DNA from: Flavobacterium limicola
GTDB lineage: Bacteria; Bacteroidota; Bacteroidia; Flavobacteriales; Flavobacteriaceae
Length of the DNA: 64,000 bases
Assembly: GCF_003634755.1 (NCBI RefSeq)
Contig: NZ_RBXA01000001.1
Span: 1,178,001 to 1,242,000, forward strand
Direction: 5' to 3'
The position numbers were made by a program, and so were the translations under genes. The notes below the pieces were generated by a model, which worked only from the letters and a program-made list of their open reading frames with translations, was not told the origin of the DNA and made no database searches. This document shows positions 17,654 to 27,763 of this stretch, in pieces. Each line of letters begins with the position of its first letter. Positions within the stretch are counted from its first letter, which is position 1.

Positions 17654-18550
17654 ATGTCCACAAATAAAGGTGCATTTCGAGATTATCTCTCTTTGGAGAA
17701 AAAATATTCTCCTCATACAATAACAGCTTATTGTAACGATATTAATTCTTTTGAGTCATTCAATAAAATTCATTTTGATCAGGATAATATCGAACAAGTG
17801 AATTATGGCCAAATTAGAAATTGGATAGTTTCATTAGTTGATGACTCAGTGTCTAATGTTTCGGTGAATAGAAAAATTGCATCCTTAAAAGCATTTTATA
17901 AATTTCTATTAAAAACAAAACAAATAGAAGTTAGTCCGCTTTTGAAGCACAAAGCGCTTAAAATTCCTAAAATAATACAGATTCCTTTTTCTGAAAAGGA
18001 AATGACGGCTGTTTTGGATCAAATGCAAAACACGGTCGGATTTGAAGAGGTTAGGAATAAGCTCATAATTGATTTGTTGTATACCACAGGAGTGCGAAGG
18101 GCGGAATTGATTCATCTAAAAATGGAAAATGTTGATTTGTCATCTAATACAATTAAGGTTTTAGGAAAACGAAATAAAGAGCGTATTCTTCCGGTACTTC
18201 CAATGATTTCAGATCAGTTTTCTTTATATGTAAAAGAAAGAACTTCGTTGTTGGCTATAGTTGATAATGATTATTTTTTTCTCACAAAAAAAGGGTTAAA
18301 ATTAAATGAATCCTTTGTGTATCGTCTAATAAATTCTTACTTTAGTACTGTGTCGGAAAAAGTGAAAAAAAGTCCTCACATTTTACGACATACATTTGCT
18401 ACACATTTATTAAATAATGGAGCAGATTTGAATTCCGTGAAAGAATTATTGGGACATTCCAGTTTGGCATCTACTCAAATATATACGCACAATAGTTTAG
18501 CGGAACTAAAAACTATATATAAAGATGCTCATCCGCGGGGAAAGAAATGA
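17654..18550 (+). CDS. Tyrosine recombinase, XerC/XerD type
   Basis: Site-specific recombinase of 298 residues, the size of XerC/XerD. The N-terminal SAM-like core-binding domain spans about 1-95. The catalytic domain has R148 in [10 protein letters not shown]172 in GKRNKER, H242 and R245 in [13 protein letters not shown]268 in LLGHSS and the nucleophile Y277 in STQIYTH. All are intact. Its place between rpsU and hpf, with no direct repeats or phage genes nearby, marks it as the housekeeping recombinase that resolves chromosome dimers at dif rather than a mobile-element integrase. Expression probably depends on read-through of the rpsU terminator. Confidence 0.92.
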   Translation: MSTNKGAFRDYLSLEKKYSPHTITAYCNDINSFESFNKIHFDQDNIEQVNYGQIRNWIVSLVDDSVSNVSVNRKIASLKAFYKFLLKTKQIEVSPLLKHKALKIPKIIQIPFSEKEMTAVLDQMQNTVGFEEVRNKLIIDLLYTTGVRRAELIHLKMENVDLSSNTIKVLGKRNKERILPVLPMISDQFSLYVKERTSLLAIVDNDYFFLTKKGLKLNESFVYRLINSYFSTVSEKVKKSPHILRHTFATHLLNNGADLNSVKELLGHSSLASTQIYTHNSLAELKTIYKDAHPRGKK

Positions 18551-18580
18551 TTTAGTGTTTAACAATTAAAAAAGATGATT

Positions 18581-18883
18581 ATGAAGGTAAGTGTTCATGC
18601 AGTTAACTTTACTGTTGACAAAAAGCTAGTAGATTTTGTTCAAGAAAGATTGGACAAGTTGGAAAAGTATTATGACAAAGTCGTGTCAGCGGATGTTTTT
18701 TTGAAAGTTGAAAAGACAAGTGATAAAGAGAATAAAATTGCAGAGGTGAAAATTAACGTTCCCGGAGATGATTTTTTAGTAAAAAAACAGTGCAAGACTT
18801 TTGAAGAAGCTGTGGAACTTTCTGCAGAATCTCTAGAACGAATGTTGGTAAAAAGAAAAGAAAAGATAAGTTCTCATATTTAA
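18581..18883 (+). CDS. hpf: Ribosome hibernation-promoting factor, short form
   Basis: HPF/RaiA-family protein of 100 residues that binds the decoding region of idle 30S subunits and promotes inactive ribosomes in slow growth. The beta-alpha-beta-beta-beta-alpha fold is visible: KVSVHAVNFTVDKKLVDFVQ, then VVSADVFLKVEK, KIAEVKINVPGDDFLVKK and FEEAVELSAESLERMLVKRK. It lacks the C-terminal extension of long HPF, so it belongs to the short class. I chose the ATG at 18581 over 18575 because homologues begin MKVSVHAVNF. It lies 30 bp after the Xer gene and is probably cotranscribed with it. Confidence 0.93.
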   Translation: MKVSVHAVNFTVDKKLVDFVQERLDKLEKYYDKVVSADVFLKVEKTSDKENKIAEVKINVPGDDFLVKKQCKTFEEAVELSAESLERMLVKRKEKISSHI

Positions 18884-18906
18884 TATAAATTTTTTCGAAA
18901 AAATGT

Positions 18907-18936
18907 TTTGATTGAGAGATAAAATCTCTACATTTG
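18907..18936 (+). promoter_or_regulatory. Promoter of the tRNA-tuf transcription unit
   Basis: TTTG (18907-18910), an 18-nt spacer and TACATTTG (18929-18936), both perfect. Transcription should start at about 18942. Confidence 0.75.
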
Positions 18937-18940
18937 CAGT

Positions 18941-18967
18941 CCGTTAGAAATAGCGGGCTTTTTTTAT
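18941..18967 (+). promoter_or_regulatory. GAAA-tetraloop hairpin with T-run before the first tRNA
   Basis: CCGTTA-GAAA-TAGCGG is a 6-bp hairpin (one G-U pair) closed by a GNRA tetraloop and followed by seven T. It lies at the very start of the predicted transcript, 7 nt before tRNA-Thr. It looks like a terminator but is too close to the start site for ordinary termination; it may be a leader structure, or the end of transcripts arriving from hpf. Confidence 0.5.
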
Positions 18968-18973
18968 TGATTC

Positions 18974-19047
18974 GCCAGCGTAGCTCAGTTGGCTAGAGCA
19001 GCTGATTTGTAATCAGCAGGTCGTGGGTTCGAGTCCCTCCGCCGGCT
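18974..19047 (+). tRNA. tRNA-Thr(TGT)
   Basis: Complete cloverleaf without encoded CCA. The acceptor GCCAGCG pairs with CGCCGGC (one A-C mismatch), the anticodon arm is GCTGA-TTTGTAA-TCAGC with anticodon TGT, and the T arm is GTGGG-TTCGAGT-CCCTC. First gene of the tRNA-tuf unit. Confidence 0.95.
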
Positions 19048-19080
19048 CAAGACTGTAAAGGTTTGATAATATAAAAAGTA

Positions 19081-19161
19081 GGGGAGATACTCAAGCGGCC
19101 AACGAGGGCAGACTGTAAATCTGCTGTGTGAACTTCGCAGGTTCGAATCCTGCTCTCCCCA
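19081..19161 (+). tRNA. tRNA-Tyr(GTA)
   Basis: Acceptor GGGGAGA with TCTCCCC, anticodon arm GCAGA-CTGTAAA-TCTGC with anticodon GTA, and a class II long variable arm. CCA is not encoded. Confidence 0.95.
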
Positions 19162-19239
19162 CTAAGATTAATCTTAGGTTGCAATAGGTAGATTTAATAG
19201 TCTGAGCATTGTGGTTTAAGCTCTTTGATAAGGGGTTCT

Positions 19240-19311
19240 GCCGACTTAGCTCAGAGGTAGAGTGCTTCCTTGGTAAGGAAGAGGTCACGGGTTCAATTCC
19301 CGTAGTTGGCT
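19240..19311 (+). tRNA. tRNA-Thr(GGT)
   Basis: Acceptor GCCGACT with AGTTGGC, and anticodon arm CTTCC-TTGGTAA-GGAAG with anticodon GGT. It directly precedes tuf, as in many bacteria. The 78-nt spacer after tRNA-Tyr contains no tRNA. Confidence 0.95.
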
Positions 19312-19363
19312 CAAGTAAGTAGGAAATAAAAATTAATATATAACAAGATTAAAATTAAGTAAA

Positions 19364-20551
19364 ATGGCAAAAGAAACCTTTAACCGTTCGAAACCACACT
19401 TAAATATTGGTACGATCGGACACGTAGATCACGGTAAAACTACTTTAACAGCAGCAATCACAAAAGTATTATCTGATGCTGGTTACTGTCAAGCAAAATC
19501 ATTTGATCAAATTGATAATGCTCCTGAAGAAAAAGAAAGAGGTATTACAATTAATACATCTCACGTTGAGTATGAAACTGCTAATCGTCATTACGCTCAC
19601 GTTGACTGTCCAGGTCACGCGGATTACGTAAAAAACATGGTTACAGGAGCTGCTCAAATGGATGGTGCTATTCTTGTGGTAGCTGCAACTGATGGACCAA
19701 TGCCACAAACACGTGAGCATATCCTTTTAGGACGTCAGGTTGGTATTCCTAGAATGGTTGTATTCATGAATAAAGTGGATATGGTTGATGATGAGGAATT
19801 ATTGGAACTTGTTGAAATGGAAATTAGAGACTTATTGTCTTTCTATGAATATGATGGTGATAATTGTCCAGTTGTTCAAGGTTCTGCTTTGGGTGGATTG
19901 AACAATGATCCAGTTTGGGTACCAAAAATTATTGAATTGATGGCTGCTGTAGATTCTTGGATCGAAGAGCCAATTCGTGATACTGAAAAACCATTCTTGA
20001 TGCCGGTTGAAGATGTATTTACAATTACTGGTCGTGGAACTGTTGCTACAGGTCGTATCGAAACTGGTATTGCTAATACAGGAGATGCTGTTGAGATCAT
20101 TGGTATGGGGGCTGAAAAATTAACTTCTACTATTACAGGAGTTGAGATGTTCCGTAAAATCCTTGATAGAGGTGAAGCAGGAGATAACGTAGGTTTATTG
20201 TTGCGTGGTGTTGATAAAGAATCTATCAAGAGAGGAATGGTTATCATTAAGCCAGGTTCAGTTAAACCACATGCTACTTTCAAAGCTGAGGTTTATATCT
20301 TGAAAAAAGAAGAAGGTGGTCGTCATACACCATTCCATAATAACTACCGTCCACAGTTTTACGTTCGTACAACTGACGTAACAGGAGTTATTACTTTGCC
20401 AGAAGGTGTAGAGATGGTAATGCCAGGAGACAACTTAACTATTAATGTTTCTTTGTTAAGCCCAATCGCAATGAGTGTTGGTTTACGTTTCGCTATCCGT
20501 GAAGGTGGTAGAACTGTAGGTGCTGGACAAGTAACTGAGATTGTAGGTTAA
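19364..20551 (+). CDS. tuf: Elongation factor Tu
   Basis: GTPase that delivers aminoacyl-tRNA to the ribosomal A site; 395 residues, full length. The G1 motif GHVDHGKT, the switch I region with [14 protein letters not shown]3 [12 protein letters not shown] and G4 NKVDMVDD are intact. Domains 2 ([21 protein letters not shown]) and 3 ([10 protein letters not shown], ending [12 protein letters not shown]) follow. It is cotranscribed after tRNA-Thr(GGT) and before tRNA-Trp and secE, the classical tufB arrangement. Codon use is strongly biased, as expected for a highly expressed gene. Confidence 0.99.
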   Translation: MAKETFNRSKPHLNIGTIGHVDHGKTTLTAAITKVLSDAGYCQAKSFDQIDNAPEEKERGITINTSHVEYETANRHYAHVDCPGHADYVKNMVTGAAQMDGAILVVAATDGPMPQTREHILLGRQVGIPRMVVFMNKVDMVDDEELLELVEMEIRDLLSFYEYDGDNCPVVQGSALGGLNNDPVWVPKIIELMAAVDSWIEEPIRDTEKPFLMPVEDVFTITGRGTVATGRIETGIANTGDAVEIIGMGAEKLTSTITGVEMFRKILDRGEAGDNVGLLLRGVDKESIKRGMVIIKPGSVKPHATFKAEVYILKKEEGGRHTPFHNNYRPQFYVRTTDVTGVITLPEGVEMVMPGDNLTINVSLLSPIAMSVGLRFAIREGGRTVGAGQVTEIVG

Positions 20552-20568
20552 TATCCTAAAAATTATAT

Positions 20569-20608
20569 AAAGCCAGTTGATTTTCATAACTGAAAAATCG
20601 CTGGCTTT
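20569..20608 (+). terminator. Hairpin after tuf, possibly partial terminator or processing site
   Basis: AAAGCCAG pairs with CTGGCTTT, and the inner GATTTTCA and TGAAAAATC extend the stem. Only a short T-run follows. It lies between tuf and tRNA-Trp and may mark RNA processing or attenuation rather than full termination. Confidence 0.5.
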
Positions 20609-20613
20609 AACTA

Positions 20614-20684
20614 ACGGGCGTAGTTCAAGGGTAGAATAGCGGTCTCCAAAACCGTTGATGGGGGTTCGAATCCCTCCGCCCGTG
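20614..20684 (+). tRNA. tRNA-Trp(CCA)
   Basis: Acceptor ACGGGCG with CGCCCGT, anticodon loop CTCCAAA with anticodon CCA, and T arm GGGGG-TTCGAAT-CCCTC. Discriminator base G. It lies 17 bp before secE. Confidence 0.95.
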
Positions 20685-20701
20685 CAAAAAAATAAATCAT
20701 A

Positions 20702-20899
20702 ATGACAAAAGTTGTAAATTACATATCAGAAGCATTTGAGGAATTAAAGTCAAATGTAACTTGGCCAGCTTGGCCTGAGGTACAACGTCTAACGATTGTT
20801 GTTGCTGTTTTTTCAGTATTATTCGCCTTGGCAACTTGGGGAGTTGATGAAATTTTCGCAAAAGCTTTAGCTGGATTTTTTAACTGGATAAAAGCTTAA
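20702..20899 (+). CDS. secE: Preprotein translocase subunit SecE
   Basis: Single-span inner-membrane subunit of the SecYEG translocon, 65 residues, the short form common outside Enterobacteria. The amphipathic segment EAFEELKSNVTWPAWPEVQR is the conserved SecE signature and is followed by one membrane helix (LTIVVAVFSVLFALATWGVD). It lies between tRNA-Trp and nusG, the canonical secE-nusG pairing. Confidence 0.96.
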   Translation: MTKVVNYISEAFEELKSNVTWPAWPEVQRLTIVVAVFSVLFALATWGVDEIFAKALAGFFNWIKA

Positions 20900-20909
20900 T
20901 TTTTTTGTT

Positions 20910-21461
20910 ATGGCAGATAGTAGTATTAAAAAATGGTATGTCGTTAGAGCGGTAAGCGGACAGGAAAACAAAGTTAAAGCATACATCGAAACTGAAATCG
21001 CAAGGTTAGGTATGGGTGATTATGTTTCGCAAGTTTTAGTTCCTACTGAAAAAGTCGTTACTGTGAAAGAAGGGAAAAAAATAATCAAAGACAAAGTTTA
21101 TTTTCCTGGTTATGTTATGATTGAAGCGAATCTTATTGGTGAAATACCTCATATTATCAAGTCTATAACAAGTGTTATTGGTTTTTTAGGTGAAATAAAA
21201 GGTGGAGAGCCTGTTCCTTTGAGAATTTCAGAAGTAAACAGAATGTTAGGTAAAGTGGATGAGCTTGCTGTGAATACGGATACCCGTTCAATTCCTTTCA
21301 ATATTGGAGAAACAATTAAGGTTATTGATGGACCTTTTAATGGTTTCAACGGTACTGTTGAAAAAATAAATGAAGAAAAGCGTAAACTTGAAGTAATGGT
21401 TAAGATTTTCGGAAGAAAAACACCGTTGGAGTTGAGTTTTATGCAAGTTGAAAAAGTATAA
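20910..21461 (+). CDS. nusG: Transcription termination/antitermination factor NusG
   Basis: RNA polymerase-binding elongation factor of 183 residues. The NGN domain at about 8-115 (KKWYVVRAVSGQENKVKAYI, VYFPGYVMIEANL) contacts the clamp helices. The C-terminal KOW domain at about 130-183 (VKVIDGPFNGFNGTVEKINEE in part, ending LELSFMQVEKV) links to S10 or Rho. It lies 10 bp after secE, so the two are translationally close. The ribosomal protein genes rplK-rplL follow in the usual order. Confidence 0.97.
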   Translation: MADSSIKKWYVVRAVSGQENKVKAYIETEIARLGMGDYVSQVLVPTEKVVTVKEGKKIIKDKVYFPGYVMIEANLIGEIPHIIKSITSVIGFLGEIKGGEPVPLRISEVNRMLGKVDELAVNTDTRSIPFNIGETIKVIDGPFNGFNGTVEKINEEKRKLEVMVKIFGRKTPLELSFMQVEKV

Positions 21462-21529
21462 TTTTTTGTTACATCTATAATATCCATTATAATCGCTTCC
21501 AATGATTGTAATGTTAAATTTTTTAAAAA

Positions 21530-21967
21530 ATGGCTAAAGAAATTAGTAAGGTAGTTAAACTACAAGTTAAGGGAGGTGCTGCGAATCCGTCGCCACCGGT
21601 TGGACCTGCTTTAGGAGCTGCTGGGGTAAACATCATGGAATTCTGTAAGCAATTTAATGCTAGAACTCAAGATAAACCCGGCAAAATATGCCCAGTACAA
21701 ATTACTGTGTATAAAGACAAATCATTTGATTTTGTTGTAAAAACTCCTCCAGCTGCTGTCCAGTTATTGGAAGCTGCAAAGCTAAAGTCAGGATCAGGTG
21801 AACCAAATCGTAAAAAAGTAGCAAGCGTTACTTGGGACGTTATCAAAGCAATCGCTGAAGATAAAATGGTAGATTTAAATGCATTCACAATCGAATCTGC
21901 TATGAGCATGATTGCTGGAACTGCTAGGTCTATGGGTATAACTGTATCAGGAGATTCTCCTTTTTAA
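21530..21967 (+). CDS. rplK: 50S ribosomal protein uL11
   Basis: Large-subunit protein of the GTPase-associated centre, binding the 1070 region of 23S rRNA; 145 residues. The N-terminal domain has the proline-rich [20 protein letters not shown], and the C-terminal RNA-binding domain has [20 protein letters not shown] and [14 protein letters not shown]. First gene of the rplKAJL cluster, 68 bp after nusG. Confidence 0.98.
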   Translation: MAKEISKVVKLQVKGGAANPSPPVGPALGAAGVNIMEFCKQFNARTQDKPGKICPVQITVYKDKSFDFVVKTPPAAVQLLEAAKLKSGSGEPNRKKVASVTWDVIKAIAEDKMVDLNAFTIESAMSMIAGTARSMGITVSGDSPF

Positions 21968-21980
21968 TTAAGAGAAAGAC

Positions 21981-22670
21981 ATGGCAAAATTGACAAAAAA
22001 GCAAAAAGAGGCTGCTTCAAAAATTGAAAAGAACAAACTATATTCTCTTAAAGATGCCGCGGCATTGATAAAAGTAGTTGCTTCTGCAAAATTTGATGAG
22101 TCTGTTGATATCGCAGTACGTTTGGGTGTAGATCCAAGAAAAGCGAATCAAATGGTTAGAGGTGTGGTAACATTGCCTCATGGAACTGGTAAAGACGTTA
22201 AAGTATTAGCATTAGTTACTCCAGATAAAGAAGCGGAAGCTTTAGCAGCTGGTGCAGATTATGTAGGTCTTGACGATTATTTACAAAAAATTAAAGACGG
22301 TTGGACAGATGTTGATGTTATCATCACTATGCCTTCTGTTATGGGTAAATTAGGTCCATTAGGTCGTATATTAGGACCTAGAGGTTTAATGCCAAACCCT
22401 AAAACAGGTACTGTAACTATGGATGTTGCAAAAGCTGTTCAAGAGGTTAAAGCTGGTAAAATTGACTTTAAAGTTGATAAAACTGGTATTGTGCATGCAG
22501 GAATTGGTAAAATTTCTTTTGGTAGCGAGCAAATCGTTGACAATGCGCACGAAATTATTCAAACATTAATCAAACTTAAGCCAACTGCTGCTAAAGGAAC
22601 ATACATCAAAAGTATTTACCTAACTAGCACTATGAGTCCTGCAATTGCATTGGACCCTAAAGCAGTATAA
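21981..22670 (+). CDS. rplA: 50S ribosomal protein uL1
   Basis: L1-stalk protein of 229 residues. Recognisable blocks are [59 protein letters not shown] and [13 protein letters not shown]. In other bacteria L1 represses its own operon; no clear mimic of the rRNA site was identified here. It begins 13 bp after rplK. Confidence 0.98.
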   Translation: MAKLTKKQKEAASKIEKNKLYSLKDAAALIKVVASAKFDESVDIAVRLGVDPRKANQMVRGVVTLPHGTGKDVKVLALVTPDKEAEALAAGADYVGLDDYLQKIKDGWTDVDVIITMPSVMGKLGPLGRILGPRGLMPNPKTGTVTMDVAKAVQEVKAGKIDFKVDKTGIVHAGIGKISFGSEQIVDNAHEIIQTLIKLKPTAAKGTYIKSIYLTSTMSPAIALDPKAV

Positions 22671-22692
22671 TTGGTAGTTAAAAATTTTTAGT

Positions 22693-23205
22693 ATGACTAG
22701 AGAAGAAAAATCAATCGCGATTGAAGTTTTAACTGCACAGTTAGCTGGTACAAACATTGTTTATGTATCTGATATTTCTGGAATGAATGCAGAAACAACT
22801 TCAAACTTGAGAAGAGCTTGCTTTAAAGCAGGTATAAAATTAGAAGTAGTTAAAAATACTTTGCTTGCAAAAGCAATGGAAGCTTCAGCTAATGATTATG
22901 GAGATTTACCTTCAGTTTTGACTGGTAATAGCGCTATATTCATTTCTGAAATAGCAAACGCTCCTGGTAAAATTATCAAAGATTTCAGAAAAAAATCAGC
23001 TAAACCTATTTTAAAGGGAGCTTATATTAACTCTGAAGTTTATATTGGAGACGATCAATTAGATGCACTAGCAACTATTAAATCTAAAGAAGAGCTTATC
23101 GGCGAACTTATTGGATTATTGCAGTCACCAGCACAAAGAGTTATTTCTGCTCTTCAAAACCAATTCGCAAAAAGCGAAGAGGCTACAGAAGAAGTGGAAG
23201 CATAA
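22693..23205 (+). CDS. rplJ: 50S ribosomal protein uL10
   Basis: Base of the L7/L12 stalk, 170 residues. The N-terminal rRNA-binding domain has MTREEKSIAIEVLTAQLAGT, NLRRACFKAGIKLEVVKNTL and LTGNSAIFIS. The C-terminal helix that binds L7/L12 dimers is LIGLLQSPAQRVISALQNQF. The 22-bp gap after rplA is too short for a classical L10 leader, so any autoregulation must act on sequence within or before rplA. Confidence 0.97.
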   Translation: MTREEKSIAIEVLTAQLAGTNIVYVSDISGMNAETTSNLRRACFKAGIKLEVVKNTLLAKAMEASANDYGDLPSVLTGNSAIFISEIANAPGKIIKDFRKKSAKPILKGAYINSEVYIGDDQLDALATIKSKEELIGELIGLLQSPAQRVISALQNQFAKSEEATEEVEA

Positions 23206-23295
23206 TGAAAATAGGGTTTTACTCTAATTTTATTTAAAAAACGCGCACAATAAATAAATTATATTTTTACAAATCATTTTAAAACGATAGAAAAA

Positions 23296-23664
23296 ATGGC
23301 AGATTTGAAACAATTCGCAGAACAATTAGTTAACCTAACAGTAAAAGAAGTTAACGAATTAGCAACAATATTAAAAGATGAGTACGGAATCGAACCAGCT
23401 GCTGCAGCTGTAGTAGTTTCAGGTGGTGGTGAAGCTGCTGCTGAAGAAGTTCAAACAGAATTTACAGTTGTATTAAAAGAAGCTGGTTCTTCTAAATTAG
23501 CAGTTGTAAAATTAGTTAAAGAACTTACAGGTTTAGGTTTGAAAGAAGCTAAAGATGTAGTTGATAGCGCACCAAGTAATGTAAAAGAAGGTGTTTCTAA
23601 AGAAGAGGCTGAAGGTCTTAAAAAATCTTTAGAAGAAGCTGGAGCTGTTGTTGAGCTTAAATAG
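23296..23664 (+). CDS. rplL: 50S ribosomal protein bL12 (L7/L12)
   Basis: Acidic stalk protein of 122 residues that recruits translational GTPases. The N-terminal dimerisation domain ([20 protein letters not shown]), the alanine/glutamate hinge ([13 protein letters not shown]) and the C-terminal factor-binding domain ([20 protein letters not shown]) are all present. It is followed by a strong hairpin before rpoB. Confidence 0.98.
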   Translation: MADLKQFAEQLVNLTVKEVNELATILKDEYGIEPAAAAVVVSGGGEAAAEEVQTEFTVVLKEAGSSKLAVVKLVKELTGLGLKEAKDVVDSAPSNVKEGVSKEEAEGLKKSLEEAGAVVELK

Positions 23665-23686
23665 TTAAACTCAGTTTAATGAATAA

Positions 23687-23733
23687 GGTTTAGGTCTTGG
23701 GTTTAGTCACCCAATGACCTAAACCATTTTTCG
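23687..23733 (+). terminator. Terminator/attenuator between rplL and rpoB
   Basis: A two-tier hairpin: outer stem GGTTTAGGTC with GACCTAAACC (10 bp), inner stem TTGGGT with ACCCAA, followed by ATTTTT. It probably sets the ratio of ribosomal protein to RNA polymerase transcripts. The 205 bp from here to rpoB show no clear promoter with both boxes. Confidence 0.8.
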
Positions 23734-23940
23734 TATAACAAAAGTCTAGGTTGTGTAATTGCAGTATAGTCTTTTAAATCAAATTCATTTTACCCATTAC
23801 GAGGAAAAAAAATTAACAGATAATAAGAAAGTAGTTATCTTAAATTGGTTTTTAAAGATGTAATGGTTGTAGAAGAAAAGTATAAATAAATCCTTATTTG
23901 TACAAAAAAATTACTTTTTTAATCAAAATTTTGTCCATTG

Positions 23941-26900
23941 ATGATAACAAATCAGACTGAAAGATTGAATTTTGCCTCTACAAAAAACATTCCTGACTAT
24001 CCAGATTTTCTAGATGTTCAGGTTAAATCGTTTAAAGATTTTTTTCAATTAGAAACTAAATCTGACGAAAGAGGCGACGAAGGGCTTTACAATACCTTCA
24101 TGGAAAATTTCCCAATTACTGATACAAGAAATAACTTTGTATTGGAATTCCTTGATTACTTTGTTGATCCACCTCGTTATACAATTCAAGAATGTATAGA
24201 AAGAGGTCTAACCTATAGTGTGCCTTTAAAAGCAAGGTTAAAACTATATTGTACGGATCCAGAACATGAAGATTTTGAAACTATTGTTCAAGATGTTTAT
24301 CTTGGTACAATTCCTTATATGACGCCGAGTGGTACCTTTGTTATTAATGGTGCTGAGCGTGTAGTTGTTTCTCAATTACACAGATCTCCTGGTGTTTTCT
24401 TTGGTCAATCATTCCATGCAAATGGTACAAAATTGTATTCTGCCAGAGTAATTCCTTTTAAAGGTTCTTGGATAGAATTCTCTACGGATATAAACAGTGT
24501 AATGTATGCTTATATCGACAGAAAGAAAAAATTACCTGTAACTACTTTATTCCGTGCTATTGGATTCGAAAGAGACAAGGATATTCTTGAGATTTTTGAT
24601 CTTGCAGAGGAAATTAAAGTATCTAAAACAGGACTTAAAAAATATATCGGTAGAAAATTAGCTGCTCGTGTTTTGAATACATGGCACGAAGATTTCGTAG
24701 ATGAAGACACTGGTGAAGTAGTTTCTATCGAACGTAACGAAATAATCCTTGATAGAGATACAATTATCGATAAAGATAATGTGGAAGAAATCATTGATTC
24801 TAACGTTAAATCTATTTTGCTTCATAAAGAAGATGCTAATCAAGGTGATTATGCTATCATCCATAATACGTTGCAAAAAGATCCAACAAACTCTGAAAAA
24901 GAGGCTGTTGAGCATATCTACAGACAATTACGTAACGCTGAACCGCCTGATGAAGAAACGGCGCGTGGTATTATAGATAAATTATTTTTCTCTGATCAAC
25001 GTTACAACTTAGGTGAAGTAGGTCGTTATAGAATTAATAAAAAATTAGGGTTGGATACTCCAATGGAAAAGCAAGTCTTGACCAAAGAAGATATCATAAC
25101 TATCGTGAAATATTTGATTGAATTAATCAACTCAAAAGCTGAGATTGACGATATTGATCACTTATCAAACCGTCGTGTAAGAACAGTTGGAGAACAATTG
25201 TCTCAACAATTCGGTGTTGGTTTAGCTCGTATGGCTAGAACTATTCGTGAGAGAATGAACGTTAGAGATAACGAGGTGTTTACACCAATAGATTTGATTA
25301 ATGCTAAAACATTATCATCTGTAATCAACTCTTTCTTTGGTACAAACCAATTGTCTCAGTTTATGGATCAAACGAATCCACTTGCCGAGATTACGCACAA
25401 GAGAAGATTATCTGCACTAGGACCTGGTGGACTTTCAAGAGAAAGAGCAGGTTTTGAGGTACGTGACGTTCACTATACGCATTACGGACGTTTATGTCCA
25501 ATTGAAACTCCAGAGGGACCAAACATTGGTTTGATTTCATCTCTTGGTGTTTATGCTAAAGTAAACGGAATGGGTTTCATTGAAACACCTTACCGTAAAG
25601 TAACTAATGGAGTTGTAGATTTAGAGTCTACTCCAGTTTACTTAAGTGCTGAAGAAGAAGAAGGAATGTTAATTGCTCAAGCAAACATTCAAATGGATGC
25701 TACTGGTAAAATTACTGCCGAAGACGTAATTGCACGTCAAGAAGGTGATTTCCCAGTAATTGAACCATCAAAAGTAGATTATACAGATGTTGCTCCTAAC
25801 CAAATTGCTTCGATTTCTGCATCTTTAATTCCTTTCTTGGAACATGATGATGCGAATAGAGCCTTGATGGGATCTAACATGATGCGTCAGGCCGTACCAT
25901 TAATTCGTCCTGAAGCTCCTATTGTTGGAACTGGTTTAGAGCGTCAAGTAGCTTCTGATTCTAGAGTATTGATTAATGCTGAAGGAGATGGAGTTATAGA
26001 ATATGTTGATGCAAATATCATCACTATCAAATACGACCGTTCTGAAGAAGAAAGAATGGTAAGTTTTGAACCAGATGAAAAAACATACAATCTAATTAAA
26101 TTTAGAAAAACCAATCAAGGTACAAGTATCAACCTTAAACCTATCGTAAGAAAAGGGGATAGAGTGGTTCCTGGACAAGTATTATCTGAAGGATATGCAA
26201 CTCAAAATGGTGAATTGGCTTTAGGTAGAAACCTAAAAGTTGCCTTTATGCCATGGAAAGGTTACAACTTTGAGGATGCGATTGTAATTTCTGAAAAAGT
26301 AGTTCGTGACGATATTTTTACCTCTATTCACGTGGATGATTATTCATTAGAAGTTAGAGATACTAAATTGGGTAACGAAGAATTAACGAACGATATACCT
26401 AACGTTTCTGAAGAAGCTACTAAAGATTTAGATGAAAATGGTATGATTAGAATTGGAGCCGAGGTTAAACCTGGTGACATTCTTATCGGAAAAATTACTC
26501 CAAAAGGGGAATCAGATCCTACTCCTGAAGAGAAATTGCTTCGTGCAATCTTCGGAGACAAAGCAGGTGATGTAAAAGATGCTTCATTAAAAGCGTCTCC
26601 TTCTTTACATGGTGTTGTTTTAGACAAAAAATTGTTCGCAAGAGCAGTAAAAGATAAACGTAAACGTACTCAGGACAAGGATGCTTTAGGAGCTCTTGAA
26701 ATGGAGTTTGAAGTTAAATTTGTTGAATTAAAAGACAAATTAGTTGAAAAACTTTTCTTGATCGTAAACGGAAAAACATCTCAAGGTGTAATGAATGATT
26801 TGGGTGAAGAAGTTTTACCAAAAGGTAAAAAATACACACAAAAAATGCTTTATGCTGTTGAAGATTTTGCTCACTTAAGTAAAGGTCAATGGGTTGCTGA

Positions 26901-27753
26901 TGATGCAACTAATAAAATGGTTAATGATTTAATTCATAACTATAAAATTAAATTGAACGATTTACAAGGTGCATTACGTAGAGAGAAATTCACTATTACT
27001 GTTGGAGATGAATTGCCAGCAGGAATCTTGAAACTAGCTAAAGTATATATTGCCAAAAAACGTAAACTGAAAGTTGGGGATAAAATGGCGGGACGTCACG
27101 GTAACAAAGGTATTGTTGCTCGTATCGTTCGTCATGAAGATATGCCTTTCCTTGAAGATGGAACGCCAGTTGATATTGTATTGAACCCACTTGGTGTACC
27201 TTCACGTATGAACATTGGTCAAATTTATGAAACTGTTCTTGGTTGGGCTGGAATGAACTTGGGTAGAAAATTTGCTACACCAATTTTTGACGGAGCATCT
27301 CTTGATCAAATCAATGCATTGACTGATGAAGCTGGAGTACCACGTTTTGGACATACACATTTATATGATGGTGGTACAGGAGAGCGTTTCCATCAAGCTG
27401 CAACAGTTGGAGTAATCTATATGTTGAAACTTGGACACATGGTTGACGATAAAATGCACGCACGTTCTATAGGTCCATATTCGTTGATTACACAACAACC
27501 ACTTGGAGGTAAAGCTCAATTTGGAGGTCAACGTTTTGGAGAGATGGAGGTTTGGGCACTTGAAGCTTATGGAGCATCAAGTACGCTTAGAGAAATCTTA
27601 ACAGTGAAGTCTGATGATGTTATTGGTAGAGCTAAAACATACGAAGCAATCGTTAAGGGTGAATCTATGCCAGAACCAGGATTACCAGAATCATTCAATG
27701 TATTAATGCATGAATTGAAAGGTCTTGGACTAGACATTCGTTTAGAAGAATAA
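23941..27753 (+). CDS. rpoB: DNA-directed RNA polymerase subunit beta
   Basis: Catalytic beta subunit, 1270 residues from this ATG; the TTG one codon upstream is not needed, since homologues start [11 protein letters not shown]. Conserved regions include the rifampicin pocket ([40 protein letters not shown]), which carries wild-type residues at the usual resistance positions (D, H, S). [26 protein letters not shown] and the C-terminal [20 protein letters not shown] are also intact. It is separated from rplL by 276 bp and from rpoC by 242 bp, both gaps with hairpins. Confidence 0.98.
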   Translation: MITNQTERLNFASTKNIPDYPDFLDVQVKSFKDFFQLETKSDERGDEGLYNTFMENFPITDTRNNFVLEFLDYFVDPPRYTIQECIERGLTYSVPLKARLKLYCTDPEHEDFETIVQDVYLGTIPYMTPSGTFVINGAERVVVSQLHRSPGVFFGQSFHANGTKLYSARVIPFKGSWIEFSTDINSVMYAYIDRKKKLPVTTLFRAIGFERDKDILEIFDLAEEIKVSKTGLKKYIGRKLAARVLNTWHEDFVDEDTGEVVSIERNEIILDRDTIIDKDNVEEIIDSNVKSILLHKEDANQGDYAIIHNTLQKDPTNSEKEAVEHIYRQLRNAEPPDEETARGIIDKLFFSDQRYNLGEVGRYRINKKLGLDTPMEKQVLTKEDIITIVKYLIELINSKAEIDDIDHLSNRRVRTVGEQLSQQFGVGLARMARTIRERMNVRDNEVFTPIDLINAKTLSSVINSFFGTNQLSQFMDQTNPLAEITHKRRLSALGPGGLSRERAGFEVRDVHYTHYGRLCPIETPEGPNIGLISSLGVYAKVNGMGFIETPYRKVTNGVVDLESTPVYLSAEEEEGMLIAQANIQMDATGKITAEDVIARQEGDFPVIEPSKVDYTDVAPNQIASISASLIPFLEHDDANRALMGSNMMRQAVPLIRPEAPIVGTGLERQVASDSRVLINAEGDGVIEYVDANIITIKYDRSEEERMVSFEPDEKTYNLIKFRKTNQGTSINLKPIVRKGDRVVPGQVLSEGYATQNGELALGRNLKVAFMPWKGYNFEDAIVISEKVVRDDIFTSIHVDDYSLEVRDTKLGNEELTNDIPNVSEEATKDLDENGMIRIGAEVKPGDILIGKITPKGESDPTPEEKLLRAIFGDKAGDVKDASLKASPSLHGVVLDKKLFARAVKDKRKRTQDKDALGALEMEFEVKFVELKDKLVEKLFLIVNGKTSQGVMNDLGEEVLPKGKKYTQKMLYAVEDFAHLSKGQWVADDATNKMVNDLIHNYKIKLNDLQGALRREKFTITVGDELPAGILKLAKVYIAKKRKLKVGDKMAGRHGNKGIVARIVRHEDMPFLEDGTPVDIVLNPLGVPSRMNIGQIYETVLGWAGMNLGRKFATPIFDGASLDQINALTDEAGVPRFGHTHLYDGGTGERFHQAATVGVIYMLKLGHMVDDKMHARSIGPYSLITQQPLGGKAQFGGQRFGEMEVWALEAYGASSTLREILTVKSDDVIGRAKTYEAIVKGESMPEPGLPESFNVLMHELKGLGLDIRLEE

Positions 27754-27763
27754 ATAAAATTTT

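Noticed and set aside
17654..18550. Xer recombinase as the integrase of the cassette-like array
   Set aside because: It has the size and context of the housekeeping dimer-resolution enzyme, lacks an integron-integrase-specific insertion as far as I can see, and lies 37 kb away.
19091..19288. Minus-strand open frame containing VGRAGFEPAK
   Set aside because: It runs through tRNA-Tyr and tRNA-Thr(GGT); this peptide is the well-known false translation of tRNA sequence.
19876..20283. 135-codon frame antisense to tuf
   Set aside because: It is an antisense shadow of a strongly conserved, codon-biased gene; the same holds for the other long antisense frames over rpoB, rpoC and the aconitase genes.
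25261..25560. Possible rifampicin-resistance change in rpoB
   Set aside because: The resistance-determining region carries the usual wild-type residues at the main positions.
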